Origin: Devosia sp. XK-2
GTDB taxonomy: Bacteria; Pseudomonadota; Alphaproteobacteria; Rhizobiales; Devosiaceae
Length of the DNA stretch: 64,000 bases
Assembly (NCBI RefSeq): GCF_037113415.1
Contig: NZ_CP146608.1
Coordinates: forward strand, 1,198,501 to 1,262,500
Reading direction: 5' to 3'
Shown here: positions 9,179 to 17,656 of the stretch, piece by piece
Numbering within the stretch: position 1 is the stretch's first letter
Layout of the letters: each line of letters begins with the position of its first letter
Made by a program: the position numbers and the translations under genes
Notes under the pieces: generated by a model
Database searches by the model: none
What the model was told of the DNA's origin: nothing
What the model saw: the letters and a program-made list of their open reading frames with translations, nothing else

Positions 9179-10138
9179 TCAGATGTCCTGCGGCTGGAAG
9201 TCGGGCGCCGCAACCGGCATCACGCCCTTGAGAAGCGCTACGGACTTTTCGAGCCCTTCCAGCGAGTTTAGCAGGACGTCCTCATGCTCGATGGACAGCC
9301 AGCCATCGTAGCCGGCCATTTTCAGCCTATAGCAGAACTGTCGCCACCATTCTTCGCCGTGGCCGAACCCGAGGGTGATGTAGCTCCAGCTTCGGGCCGG
9401 GATGTCCATGAGGCTGCCGTTTTCGAGCAGACCGGCTGTGGCTTGCACCCGGGCGTTCAGCAGCGTGTCCTTGGCGTGCACGTGGTAGACGGAGCCGCCG
9501 AGAGCCTCGGCCGCCGCCAGCGGATCGGCGCCCATCCAGAAAAGGTGCGAAGGATCGAGGTTCGCCCCGACGATGGAGCCTACTGCCTCGCGCAGCCGCA
9601 GTAAGGAGGGGACGTTGTAGACGCACTGGTTGCCATGCAGTTCCAACGCGATTTTCTCGACGCCGGCTTCTTTGGCCAAGGTCACGATTTCCGTCCAGAA
9701 GGGCAAGAGCCTGTCTTCCCACTGATAGCGCAGGATCTGCTGCGTTTCAGGCGGCCAGGATGAGACGACCCAATTGGGCATGATGTCATTCGCGCTCCCC
9801 GCCGGGAGGCCGGACATCGCGCAAACCGTCTTGATGCCCATCTCGCCTGCGACACGGATCGTGTCTTTGAGACATTCGCCCTGCGCCAAGTCGGTCGGGT
9901 GTAACGGGTTTCCGTTGGCGTTCAGGCTGATGATGTCCAACCCACGATCAGCGAAGGCCTTGATGAACGCCTTGCGTTCCTTGACGCTCGATTTCATCGC
10001 GGAAAGATCAAAATGGGGCGCGGTGGACCATCCTCCAGTGTTGACCTCAACCCCGCTAACGCCCAAGCGCTTGGCATTGTCGAGCATTTCTTCAAAGGAA
10101 GTGCCGCCAAGGCTGTCCGATACGAACCCCAGTTTCAT
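9179..10138 (-). CDS. Sugar phosphate isomerase/epimerase-like TIM barrel, cluster 1
   Basis: A 319-residue xylose-isomerase-like (AP endonuclease 2 superfamily) TIM barrel, cytosolic. Metal-site residues expected for this fold are visible: Glu in KIALELHGNQ, Asp and His in GANLDPSHLFW, His in VYHVHAKDT and Glu in LSIEHED. The ATG overlaps the stop of the upstream dehydrogenase by 4 nt (ATGA), so it is the last gene of a co-translated operon. Relatives act as inosose dehydratases/isomerases or on keto-sugars made by the partnered Gfo/Idh/MocA enzyme; that pairing suggests it processes the oxidised product. The exact substrate cannot be read from the sequence. Confidence 0.85.
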   Translation of the reverse strand: MKLGFVSDSLGGTSFEEMLDNAKRLGVSGVEVNTGGWSTAPHFDLSAMKSSVKERKAFIKAFADRGLDIISLNANGNPLHPTDLAQGECLKDTIRVAGEMGIKTVCAMSGLPAGSANDIMPNWVVSSWPPETQQILRYQWEDRLLPFWTEIVTLAKEAGVEKIALELHGNQCVYNVPSLLRLREAVGSIVGANLDPSHLFWMGADPLAAAEALGGSVYHVHAKDTLLNARVQATAGLLENGSLMDIPARSWSYITLGFGHGEEWWRQFCYRLKMAGYDGWLSIEHEDVLLNSLEGLEKSVALLKGVMPVAAPDFQPQDI

Positions 10139-11160
10139 GCTGCAGCGTCCCTGTAGCGGGCGTAAAAAGCCGGCTTCTCAATCATTTCGATGGGCACTTT
10201 CCGGCCTTCGCGCAATGCGCGCGCGCCTGCTTCCGCGACCGTTGCGGCCGCGTAGCCATCCCAACTGTCTGACGCGATGTCGGGGAACACGCCGGTGTTT
10301 ACCAAGGTAAGGAAGGACCTGTTCTGGCGGCGGTACGCCTGGCCAAAGCGGGGACGCCAATCCGGCGCGTATTCCGTGGTCTGGCGCAATCCCGCATCAA
10401 GGCGCGAATAGACCGGGGCGTTTAGGGCAATGGAGCCCCTTTCGCCCACCAGCTCACCCCGCACGTCGTAGCCATAGGAAGCATTGTTGTTGATCTCGAT
10501 GTTGACGATTTGCCCGTCGCGGGTCTCAAGCACCAGAAATACCGGCGCGACCAAACCGTCCGATCGGATTGGCTGGAAAGCCGAGATCGCGGTGAACTCA
10601 GTATCGAGGACGTGACGCACCACGTCGAATTCGTGTGGAGCCGAATTGGTAATTGCCATTGCGGCGGTGAAATCTGCCGCCGGAGTCTCCGCATTGCGAT
10701 GGAAATTGTGCATCATCAGGGCGCGCCCCAGCACCCCGTCAGCAAGTGCGGTCTTCATTTCCACGTATGACTGGTCATATCGGCGCATGAAGCCAAGTTG
10801 GATCCAGCGCCGTCCCGTCTTCATCTCAGCGTCGATCACCGAAAGGCATTCGGACGACGACTGCGATAGAGGCTTTTCACACAGGACTGGCTTGCCGGCG
10901 CCTATGCCGGCCAGGCTGAGTGGTGCGTGGGTAAAATCCGGGCTTGCCACAATCACCGCATCGACGTCTTTGCGAGCAATGGTGCCCTCGGCGTCGGAGG
11001 AGATATCCAACGCACCGCAGGCATCGGCGACCGATTTCGCGCGGGCGCCATCCATGTCACAGACCACTTGCAAGGTGGCGCCAGGCAGATCATCGGCGAC
11101 AATTCTTGCGTGGTCGGCCCCCATGAGCCCCGCGCCAATGACCGCTATTCGAACACTCAT
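10135..11160 (-). CDS. Gfo/Idh/MocA family NAD(P)-dependent dehydrogenase, cluster 1
   Basis: A 341-residue cytosolic oxidoreductase. The N-terminal Rossmann fold has GAGLMGADHA (~9-18); the catalytic-lysine motif is CEKPLS (~93-98); the C-terminal domain has GFMRRYD and NSAPHEFDVV, matching the His-x-x-Asp pair of inositol 2-dehydrogenase-like enzymes. It presumably oxidises a ring hydroxyl of an imported sugar or cyclitol. It lies 12 nt after the permease gene and overlaps the TIM-barrel gene by 4 nt. Close in type to the dehydrogenase of cluster 2, so the clusters probably handle related but distinct substrates. Confidence 0.9.
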   Translation of the reverse strand: MSVRIAVIGAGLMGADHARIVADDLPGATLQVVCDMDGARAKSVADACGALDISSDAEGTIARKDVDAVIVASPDFTHAPLSLAGIGAGKPVLCEKPLSQSSSECLSVIDAEMKTGRRWIQLGFMRRYDQSYVEMKTALADGVLGRALMMHNFHRNAETPAADFTAAMAITNSAPHEFDVVRHVLDTEFTAISAFQPIRSDGLVAPVFLVLETRDGQIVNIEINNNASYGYDVRGELVGERGSIALNAPVYSRLDAGLRQTTEYAPDWRPRFGQAYRRQNRSFLTLVNTGVFPDIASDSWDGYAAATVAEAGARALREGRKVPIEMIEKPAFYARYRDAAA

Positions 11161-11172
11161 AAGATCACTCCA

Positions 11173-12171
11173 TTACCGCTTGAGCGCCCATTGCCTCAAT
11201 CCACGGTCACTGAGGGCGGCAAGCACAACGATGATGCCCAGGAGGACCATGAACCATTGTGGGGCTATGGCCATCACGACCAGGTAGGACTGGATCGAGG
11301 ACAGAACGAAGGTACCCACGAGCGCCCCGAGGAGCGAGATGCGGCCGCCTGCCAACAGGCAGCCGCCGAGCACGCAGGACGCAATTGCCTGCAATTCCAT
11401 CAGGCGGCCCATGGACCCGTCGGCGGATCCCAGCTTGCCGGCCTCGAGCACGCCGCCCAGCCCGGCTAGAAGACCACAGATGATGAACGCGTTGAGCTTT
11501 ACGCGATCCACACGGACGCCACGCGAATGGGCACTGGCAGCCGAGCCGCCCACGGCAAGCAAATGATTGCCGAAGCGAGCAAATTTCAGGGCGATGGTGA
11601 GGACGACCAGTCCGACAATCAACCAGAGGAAACCGGTGTTGACCCCGGAGAACGAGCCGAAGCGGAAAACATTGTCGCCGCCGAGAACGAAGTAGGAGAG
11701 CGCGCCACGGTCCTTGTAGGGCACAGAAAACGCAAAGCCGCTCGTCAGCGCGATAGCAAGGCCGCGAAAGATCATCAGGGACCCCAGCGTGACAATCAAC
11801 GATGGCGTACCCGTCCTGGTGACGAGTAACCCGTTGAACGCGCCGATCGCGCCTCCCGCGGCTACGGCAACGAGCGCGGCCAGCGCTGGATCGATCCGGA
11901 CGGCTAAAAACAGGTAGATCAATGCGGCCATGCCGAAGGTCGAGCCGACCGAGATGTCGATCTCCCCGGTACCGATAACCAGCGCAATGCCAAGGGTCAT
12001 CAGGCCTAGGGTGGCCGTGACCTGGAGGATCGTGCTGATATTGTAGGCGTTGTTCCAACGCCCACCTGATGTTGCGATGAAGAGCAAGACCAGAAGAAGG
12101 GCGACCAGCAGGATCCCGATCTCCGAGTGCTTGCGAATGAGGGGTTTCAGGGCGGCTAGAGACAAAGTCAC
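11173..12171 (-). CDS. ABC sugar transporter permease, RbsC type, cluster 1
   Basis: A 332-residue inner-membrane permease of the ribose/xylose/inositol class with about 9-10 hydrophobic segments. Family patterns include GTGEIDISVGSTFG (~66-79) and, near the C-terminus, ASCVLGGCLLAGGRIS. GTG 12171 was chosen because its GTGA overlaps the stop of the ATPase gene by 4 nt. A second, different RbsC-type permease is encoded just upstream at 12960-13925, so the channel is probably a heterodimer. Confidence 0.93.
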   Translation of the reverse strand: MTLSLAALKPLIRKHSEIGILLVALLLVLLFIATSGGRWNNAYNISTILQVTATLGLMTLGIALVIGTGEIDISVGSTFGMAALIYLFLAVRIDPALAALVAVAAGGAIGAFNGLLVTRTGTPSLIVTLGSLMIFRGLAIALTSGFAFSVPYKDRGALSYFVLGGDNVFRFGSFSGVNTGFLWLIVGLVVLTIALKFARFGNHLLAVGGSAASAHSRGVRVDRVKLNAFIICGLLAGLGGVLEAGKLGSADGSMGRLMELQAIASCVLGGCLLAGGRISLLGALVGTFVLSSIQSYLVVMAIAPQWFMVLLGIIVVLAALSDRGLRQWALKR

Positions 12172-12941
12172 GGCTCCACCGTCTTAACGACGCGGCCGCC
12201 TTGGCGGATGACTTCCTCGAGGTCCTCGGCGGACATCTTGTCGGTCGAGGCGTCTTCGATCTTTTCGCCGTTCTCCATGATGACGATCCGGTCAGCAAGC
12301 TTATGGACCTGGAAGATGTCGTGGGTGATGTAAATCACCAGAAGGCCCTGGTTGCGCAGTTGCAGGGCCAGTTCGTTGACATGCTCCCGTTCGCGCACCG
12401 ATAGATGGTTGGTCGGTTCGTCCATGATGACGACGCGATTCTTGAACTCCACCGCGCGTCCAATTTTGACCGACTGACGTTCGCCGCCGGAAAGTCGCTC
12501 GACCTCGTCATCGACCGAGACGTTGTCGCGCAGCCCGAACGCCCGGATGACTTTTGTGGCTTCGCCGCGCATCTTGGCAAAGTCGAGGAGCGGAATGCCG
12601 AGCACTTTCCTCGTGGGTTCCCGGCCGAGATAGAAGTTCCGGGCTATGGAGAGATTGTCGCACAGCCCGACGGACTGCTGGATCGTCTCGATACCTTGGT
12701 CGATGGCCAGCTTGGGATGAAACTCCTTGACGAGTTTGCCGTCGAAATAGACTTCGCCTTCCGTGGGCTTGTGGATGCCGCAAAGGACGCGGATCAGCGT
12801 CGTCTTGCCGGCCCCGTTGTCGCCGACCAGGCCGACCAGCTCGCCCGCATGAAAATCGACGGAGACGTCCTTCAGCGCATGAAAGCTACCGAAGTAGAGG
12901 TTCAGGTTCTTCACCTGTATCAGGGGCTTTGCGTCAGACAT
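12168..12941 (-). CDS. ABC sugar transporter ATP-binding protein, single domain, cluster 1
   Basis: A 257-residue ATPase that powers import through the neighbouring permeases. Walker A is GDNGAGKTTLIR (~40-51), the signature is LSGGERQSVKIGRA, Walker B is VVIMDEPTNHLS, and the switch His is in YITHD. Ribose-type ATPases (RbsA/MglA) are usually two fused copies of about 500 residues; this one is a single copy, like FrcA of rhizobia, so it must act as a homodimer. The stop overlaps the start of the downstream permease by 4 nt. Confidence 0.94.
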   Translation of the reverse strand: MSDAKPLIQVKNLNLYFGSFHALKDVSVDFHAGELVGLVGDNGAGKTTLIRVLCGIHKPTEGEVYFDGKLVKEFHPKLAIDQGIETIQQSVGLCDNLSIARNFYLGREPTRKVLGIPLLDFAKMRGEATKVIRAFGLRDNVSVDDEVERLSGGERQSVKIGRAVEFKNRVVIMDEPTNHLSVREREHVNELALQLRNQGLLVIYITHDIFQVHKLADRIVIMENGEKIEDASTDKMSAEDLEEVIRQGGRVVKTVEP

Positions 12942-12959
12942 CGCTTTGCTCCTCCCGTG

Positions 12960-13925
12960 TTATACGTTTTGACCAGCCCGGCGGGCGAGTTTCTGATTGA
13001 AGATCACGGCTGCGATCAAAACGATGCCGACGAACGTGATGAACCACGAAGAAGGCGCGCCCAGCGCGATCAGCTCGTAACGGAAGCTGGTGACGATGAA
13101 GGCCCCGAGGACGGCGCCGATCAGCGAGCCGCGGCCGCCGGATAGCAAGCAGCCGCCGACCACGGCGGCCGAAATGGCTTCAAGTTCAAGGAGCTCGCCG
13201 ATCGTTACGTGCGTCTGCGGCTGGTCGGCGAGCGTCACAACGCCCGCCAGGCCCGCCAGCACCGAACAGATCACAAAGGTTGCGATCTTGACCCGGTCGG
13301 TCCGCACACCGCGGGACGCGGCGCTTTCGGCCGCCCCGCCGGTGGCCAAAAGGTGGTTCCCGAACGGGGTCAGCTTGAGAACACCGCTCAGGACGACGAG
13401 GATGAGAACCATCCAGAGCAATGCGTTTTCGAAACCGAGATGTTCCCCGCCGAAAAGTTGCGTCAACCAATGTTCGCGGGCGTCTGGCGAGAAGTTGCGT
13501 ACCGAGCCGCCGGTCCAGACGTAAATGATGCCGCGGAAACTAAAGAGGCCACCAAGCGTGACAATCATTGATGGGAGACCGCCCCACACGACCACAATAC
13601 CCTGTGCCAACCCGCAGAGCGCCGCGATGGCAAGCGCAGCCACCATTGATCCGGGCACGCCAAGCGAAGGCTCGAGGGTAATGAAGGCGATGCCCGCCAG
13701 GCCGTAGACCGAACCGACTGACAGGTCGATCTCCTTGGAGATGATGACCAAAGCCTGCCCCATAGCGAGGAGGCCAAGAATTGAGGTGTAGTGGATGACG
13801 TTGAATAGCGTCCGGGGGGTCCACCAGCCTGAGAAGTCGATCAGGGTGAACACGGCCAGCATGACAGTCACGCCGATAACCGATCCGAACCCGGCGCTAT
13901 TGGCAAGTTGTCTCAGAATGGTCAT
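12960..13925 (-). CDS. ABC sugar transporter permease, RbsC type, second copy, cluster 1
   Basis: A 321-residue membrane permease of the same family as the 11173-12171 product but clearly a different sequence. Family patterns are SKEIDLSVGSVYG (~63-75) and AISAAVVGGCLLSGG (~245). It is the first membrane component after the binding-protein gene and lies 18 nt before the ATPase gene. Two unlike permeases with one ATPase is less usual than the homodimer layout of cluster 2. Confidence 0.93.
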   Translation of the reverse strand: MTILRQLANSAGFGSVIGVTVMLAVFTLIDFSGWWTPRTLFNVIHYTSILGLLAMGQALVIISKEIDLSVGSVYGLAGIAFITLEPSLGVPGSMVAALAIAALCGLAQGIVVVWGGLPSMIVTLGGLFSFRGIIYVWTGGSVRNFSPDAREHWLTQLFGGEHLGFENALLWMVLILVVLSGVLKLTPFGNHLLATGGAAESAASRGVRTDRVKIATFVICSVLAGLAGVVTLADQPQTHVTIGELLELEAISAAVVGGCLLSGGRGSLIGAVLGAFIVTSFRYELIALGAPSSWFITFVGIVLIAAVIFNQKLARRAGQNV

Positions 13926-14079
13926 CGAGTTCGACTTTCTCGCAGATTTACCGCCGGCGCCCTCGCACGGCGCACGCGAAAAGGTTCACGACTGCGCTGG
14001 CGATCAGCGCGAGCTGGACGTAAGAAACACTGAGGGCGAGCGGCGACCTCGCGCCACCCGCCCCTTGGGAGGAGCCGAA

Positions 14080-15105
14080 CTACCAAGTATTCTGGTTGTC
14101 GTACTCTTCATCGCCGAAGACACTGCGAACCAGTTCGGCCCACTTGTCCGCGTTGTCGGCGTTGATGATCACCGGACCGGTCAGAATATCCGACTTGGGC
14201 TCATAGCCCAAGGTCTTGTTCCAGTAGAGCCATTCCATCGGCGCATAGCCCTGCAGCCAGAACCCCTGACTGTTGGCTGCCAGAAGGTGGCCCGCCCGAA
14301 TACCCTCGATTGAGACTGGAGCTTCGTCCACGGTCAGAACGGTAACGCCTTCATTGTCCACGTCGGGCTTAAGGCCCATATCGTTGGCGACACCCCACGC
14401 CCAGGGGGAGGACCAACCGGCGACAGTGAAGATGTAGTTGATGTCAGAATTGGCCTGCATGAAGGACTGGAGTGTGTTGCGAGCTGCCGACGGCTCCGCG
14501 CCGATGAACAGCTCTTCAAACTTGGCTCCTGTACCTTCCAATGCCGCTTTCATGCCGGCGCAACGCGCCTTGAGACCCTGATGGGCGGCGTCGTGGCTGG
14601 CGCAAACCACGCCTGTCGGCATCGGAATGGTGCCGGCATTGGCCTGTTCCAGCGCGTACTGCCCGAGATGCAGACCGGTGAGGTACTCATCGCCCCCGAC
14701 ATAGGTCAGGTAGGGGATGCGTTCGCCTTCCGGACGGCTGTCAGGAATATTGAAGGCAACAACCGGAATGCCCGCTTCGATGGCGCGACGCAGCGGCCCT
14801 TCGAAGGCGTCCGAGTCCACGATGGGAACGGCAATTCCGTCCGGATTGGTCGAAATGGCCTGTTCCAGAAGGCGCACGTGCTCCTGCACCGAATAGTTGT
14901 TGGTCGAGATGTATTCCGTTTTGACGTTTGGGTACTTCTCTTCGAAAGTTTTCAGCGACTCGGTGAGCCATCCCATATTCGCGTCGTTCGAGCCGATGTG
15001 CGAGACCATCACGAAGCGATAGCTCTCCTCCTGGGCCGAAGCGGCCCCGCTCAAGGCCGTGGTGACCAAAAGCGCCGCAACGGCGATATTCTTGGCGATC
15101 TGCAT
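14080..15105 (-). CDS. Periplasmic sugar-binding protein, ABC transporter, cluster 1
   Basis: A 341-residue binding protein of the Peripla_BP_4 type (ribose/galactose/inositol class) that delivers ligand to the permeases. It has a signal peptide with cleavage expected after ...GAASA (residue ~24). The mature start YRFVMVSHIGSNDANMGW matches the fold's first strand, and TVDEAPVSIEGIRAG (~250) is typical of the second domain. ATG 15105 follows GGGAGG at good spacing. First gene of the minus-strand operon, 154 nt from the next gene; the divergent LacI-type gene at 15314 is its likely regulator. Confidence 0.93.
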   Translation of the reverse strand: MQIAKNIAVAALLVTTALSGAASAQEESYRFVMVSHIGSNDANMGWLTESLKTFEEKYPNVKTEYISTNNYSVQEHVRLLEQAISTNPDGIAVPIVDSDAFEGPLRRAIEAGIPVVAFNIPDSRPEGERIPYLTYVGGDEYLTGLHLGQYALEQANAGTIPMPTGVVCASHDAAHQGLKARCAGMKAALEGTGAKFEELFIGAEPSAARNTLQSFMQANSDINYIFTVAGWSSPWAWGVANDMGLKPDVDNEGVTVLTVDEAPVSIEGIRAGHLLAANSQGFWLQGYAPMEWLYWNKTLGYEPKSDILTGPVIINADNADKWAELVRSVFGDEEYDNQNTW

Positions 15106-15176
15106 GAGTTCCTCCCTCTATTGCAGTCCGTGCATTTGCTGAAGCACGGCCGGGTGAACATATTGTCGCTAATCAC

Positions 15177-15209
15177 ATCAGAAAAGCGCCACATCTGGCA
15201 TTTTCTGAT
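15177..15209. promoter_or_regulatory. Candidate operator: 33-bp inverted repeat
   Basis: Perfect 9-bp arms ATCAGAAAA and TTTTCTGAT flank an inner GCCA-CATC-TGGC hairpin. It sits in the divergent region between the cluster 1 binding-protein gene and its LacI-type regulator, 71 nt upstream of the former. Its position and symmetry suggest a repressor or activator site; the binding protein is inferred. Confidence 0.55.
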
Positions 15210-15268
15210 TTGATTTCCATCATTGTGATCAAAGCAAGCAGCAATTCGTCACTTGTTTGAAGTTCGCG

Positions 15269-15279
15269 CTTGTGACAAG
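15269..15279. promoter_or_regulatory. Candidate operator: CTTGT-G-ACAAG palindrome
   Basis: An 11-bp palindrome with an odd centre, 34 nt before the preferred start of the LacI-type gene. A further ACTTGT at 15251-15256 pairs with ACAAGT at 15275-15280. Placement suggests autoregulation; weaker than the 33-bp repeat. Confidence 0.35.
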
Positions 15280-15313
15280 TTTTTTTGATGCGAATGACCT
15301 CATTGAGGAGCCC

Positions 15314-16339
15314 ATGCGAGACGACGAAGAGGCTTCAAGTTGGCGGGGGCCGACGATCCGAGAGATCGCGGAAGTCGCTGGGGTCGGCCCCGCGACCGTG
15401 GACAGGGTTTTAAACAACCGGCAGGGCGTGCGGGAAAGGACCCGGAGAAGGGTTAATGAAGCGCTGGGCAAGTTGACCAGCGATCATGGGAAAGAAGCCA
15501 CAACACTCAATATTCGGCTGCTCTGCGAGTCCGGCGAGACATTCAACGCGGCCATGGCGAGCGCCGTAGAACACGTGAACCGATCGGTGCGGGGCGCAAC
15601 GGTGACGGGTTCTTACGTGATGACCAGCGCCATGGAGGCGGCGACATTCGCCGCCTCCATGCTTGGCGAAGGGGCATTGGCAGACGGGGTGGTTGTGATT
15701 GCTCGCGAACACCCAGCGTTCAACGGCGCGATCAGAAGGCTGGAAAGCATCGGTATCCCCGTCGTGTGCCTGACCACCGATCTGCCCAGTTCACGGCGCA
15801 GCGCCTACATTGGCAACGACCAGTATGCGGCCGGGAGTGTGGCCGGTCAACTGATCGGCAAGGCGGTGCCAAAGGAGCGACACCGTGTCCTGCTGGCCAC
15901 CAGCGTTCCTTTTCGGTGCCAACAGGAACGCGAAATGGGGTTCCGCAGGGTTCTGCGCACTGAGTTTCCGCATCTAAGAATAGATGATCGTGTGGTCTCA
16001 GACGACGTCCCTGGGACGACTTTCGAGCACATCATGCGCTATATCGAAAGCAACGGCGCACCGGCTGCGGTTTACAACGTAGCCGGCGCAAACCGAGGCA
16101 TAGCGATGGCTCTAGAAAGGGCCGGGGTTGCGCAGGACACGACGTTCGTGGGCCATGAACTTACGCAACGCTCCAAGAAGCTGCTCGAAGACGGCACGAT
16201 GGACTATGTAATCTCACACGACTTTTCCGCGGAACTCGCGGCTGCCGTCAGATGGATCGGTGAAAAGCGCAGGGGCATCGAGTCCAGGCCTTGGACGTCA
16301 CCCATTCTAGTGCATACGCGTTATAACTGCGAGTTGTAG
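15314..16339 (+). CDS. LacI-type regulator with diverged hinge, cluster 1
   Basis: A DNA-binding protein of 341 residues. The N-terminal helix-turn-helix is TIREIAEVAGVGPATVDRVL (~12-31), followed by a periplasmic-binding-protein-like effector domain. After the HTH the usual YxPNxxAR hinge helix of the LacI family is not recognisable (it reads GKLTSDHGKEATTLN), so operator recognition may differ from classical LacI. ATG 15314 was preferred over TTG 15257 for length and HTH position; GAGGAG lies just upstream with short spacing, so the start is not certain. It is divergent from the cluster 1 operon and likely senses its substrate. Confidence 0.85.
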   Translation: MRDDEEASSWRGPTIREIAEVAGVGPATVDRVLNNRQGVRERTRRRVNEALGKLTSDHGKEATTLNIRLLCESGETFNAAMASAVEHVNRSVRGATVTGSYVMTSAMEAATFAASMLGEGALADGVVVIAREHPAFNGAIRRLESIGIPVVCLTTDLPSSRRSAYIGNDQYAAGSVAGQLIGKAVPKERHRVLLATSVPFRCQQEREMGFRRVLRTEFPHLRIDDRVVSDDVPGTTFEHIMRYIESNGAPAAVYNVAGANRGIAMALERAGVAQDTTFVGHELTQRSKKLLEDGTMDYVISHDFSAELAAAVRWIGEKRRGIESRPWTSPILVHTRYNCEL

Positions 16340-16481
16340 CCGGGCTGCTTGGGTGTTCGCCCCTGGGGCCGTTGCGGTGCCCTGAGCGATCCGGCTGCTT
16401 TTGGGAACTCGCAAACGCTGTTAGAACGGACACTTCTGGTGCCGCTGAGTAGCCCGGTTGTCGTCAGCGACGAGGTGACCT

Positions 16482-17480
16482 TTACGCCGAGGTGCGGACA
16501 ATCAACCTTCCCGGCAGCATTATGCTTTCGGCCGTGCGCCTCCCCATCACCATTCCTACCACTTCGTCAACCATACGGTCGATCGGTTGCTCGTAAGTGG
16601 TCAGCCCATATGCAGGCGTTCCACCAAGCTCGAAGTTGTCGAAGCCGACAACAGCGATGTCTTCGGGCACCCTTAGGCCATACGTGCCTCTTATCGCGTC
16701 CATCGCGCCAAGCGCTAAAATGTCGTTCTCACACATCAGAACGTCGATCCGCTCCTCAGCGGGGGTGACGTCAAGATAAGCCCGTATGGCGTACGCTCCG
16801 GCCTCATGGCTATAGCGATCGGCTGACATCTCGGCGATCTCCGAGACCCCGTGCTGGGTCCAAAATTCCCGAAAATAATGTTGGCGTCTTAGGGCGGTGG
16901 ACAGGACGTGCGCACCTGACATAAACCCCGGCCTCCTATAGCCGCGCTGGTGAAGATGGTTCACGATCTCGGTGAGGGCGAGCTGGGCGTCGCAAACTAC
17001 GGCTGGAACGCCGTCAATCTGACTGTCTCGCGCCAAGACATAGAGCGGCAGGGTAATTCGCCCCAAGCGCTTGTCCATGAGAGTTTCGTTGCGGAACGCG
17101 GTGCCGAATAGAACGATCGCATCGACCTGTCGTTGATCGGCATTGATCACCGCGCCGACATGGTCAAAATGCTTGTTGATGTTGATCAACATCGTCACGA
17201 TGCCCTCGGCCTGCAAGCGCGTGGTCAGAGCCTCGAGATAGGGAAGCTTTTGCGGGTTTGCAAAGTCATCAACGAACACTGCGACCTGATGGGTAAGGTT
17301 CTTCGCGAGGCTTCGGGCCAACAGATTCGGTGTGTAGTTTAGCGTCGCGGCAGCCTCCAGGATGCGCTCCTTTTTGTCGTCCGCTATGGAGGCACCAGGC
17401 GTAAAGGCCCGCATAACCGTCCATTTCGAGACTCCAGCGGCCTGCGCGACGTCCCGCGCCGTGGCTCTTTTTTGCGTCAT
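16482..17480 (-). CDS. LacI family transcriptional regulator, cluster 2 side
   Basis: A 332-residue classical LacI-type repressor. The HTH is ARDVAQAAGVSKWTVMRA (~8-25), the hinge LNYTPNLLARSLAKN (~47-61) is canonical, and a sugar-binding effector domain follows (for example MCENDILALGAMDAI). Its gene is divergent from the cluster 2 transport operon with 176 nt between starts. A palindrome TAGAACAATCGTTCCA lies 14 nt upstream of its start, suggesting autoregulation. The effector is presumably the cluster 2 substrate or an intermediate. Confidence 0.93.
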   Translation of the reverse strand: MTQKRATARDVAQAAGVSKWTVMRAFTPGASIADDKKERILEAAATLNYTPNLLARSLAKNLTHQVAVFVDDFANPQKLPYLEALTTRLQAEGIVTMLININKHFDHVGAVINADQRQVDAIVLFGTAFRNETLMDKRLGRITLPLYVLARDSQIDGVPAVVCDAQLALTEIVNHLHQRGYRRPGFMSGAHVLSTALRRQHYFREFWTQHGVSEIAEMSADRYSHEAGAYAIRAYLDVTPAEERIDVLMCENDILALGAMDAIRGTYGLRVPEDIAVVGFDNFELGGTPAYGLTTYEQPIDRMVDEVVGMVMGRRTAESIMLPGRLIVRTSA

Positions 17481-17494
17481 GTTCCCTCACTAAA

Positions 17495-17510
17495 TAGAAC
17501 AATCGTTCCA
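17495..17510. promoter_or_regulatory. Candidate LacI operator (GAAC-GTTC palindrome)
   Basis: TAGAACAATCGTTCCA is a 16-bp imperfect palindrome with GAAC/GTTC arms, 14 nt upstream of the LacI start at 17480. LacI-type autoregulatory sites often sit here. Its sequence differs from the tandem operators at 17572-17609. Confidence 0.5.
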
Positions 17511-17535
17511 TACCAATTTTTTTTGGAATAGGCAC

Positions 17536-17563
17536 TTGCGTTTTTTACGATCTACCCTAACGT
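17536..17563 (+). promoter_or_regulatory. Possible promoter of cluster 2 operon
   Basis: TTGCGT (17536-17541) and TAACGT (17558-17563) are separated by 16 nt. Transcription would begin about where the first operator copy lies (17572). This is a by-eye match only. Confidence 0.35.
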
Positions 17564-17571
17564 AAAGGAAC

Positions 17572-17609
17572 TTGCACCCGGTAGCAAAAACATTTGCACC
17601 CGGTAGCAA
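17572..17609. promoter_or_regulatory. Two identical palindromic operators, 22 bp apart
   Basis: TTGCACCCGGTAGCAA occurs exactly at 17572-17587 and again at 17594-17609. Each is a palindrome of the form TTGC-N2-CCGG-N2-GCAA with a central CG, as in many LacI-family operators. The 22-bp period is about two helical turns, so two repressor dimers could bind the same DNA face. They lie between the possible promoter and the ribosome site of the cluster 2 binding-protein gene. Confidence 0.75.
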
Positions 17610-17656
17610 TGCCTAGAAGCCGCTCGAGCGTCGAGCAGCAAAAGGGGAGGAACATC

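Noticed and set aside
17594-17656. TTG 17594 as start of the cluster 2 binding protein
   Set aside because: The codon lies inside an operator copy, lacks a ribosome site and would spoil the signal peptide; GTG 17657 has GGGGAGG at ideal spacing.
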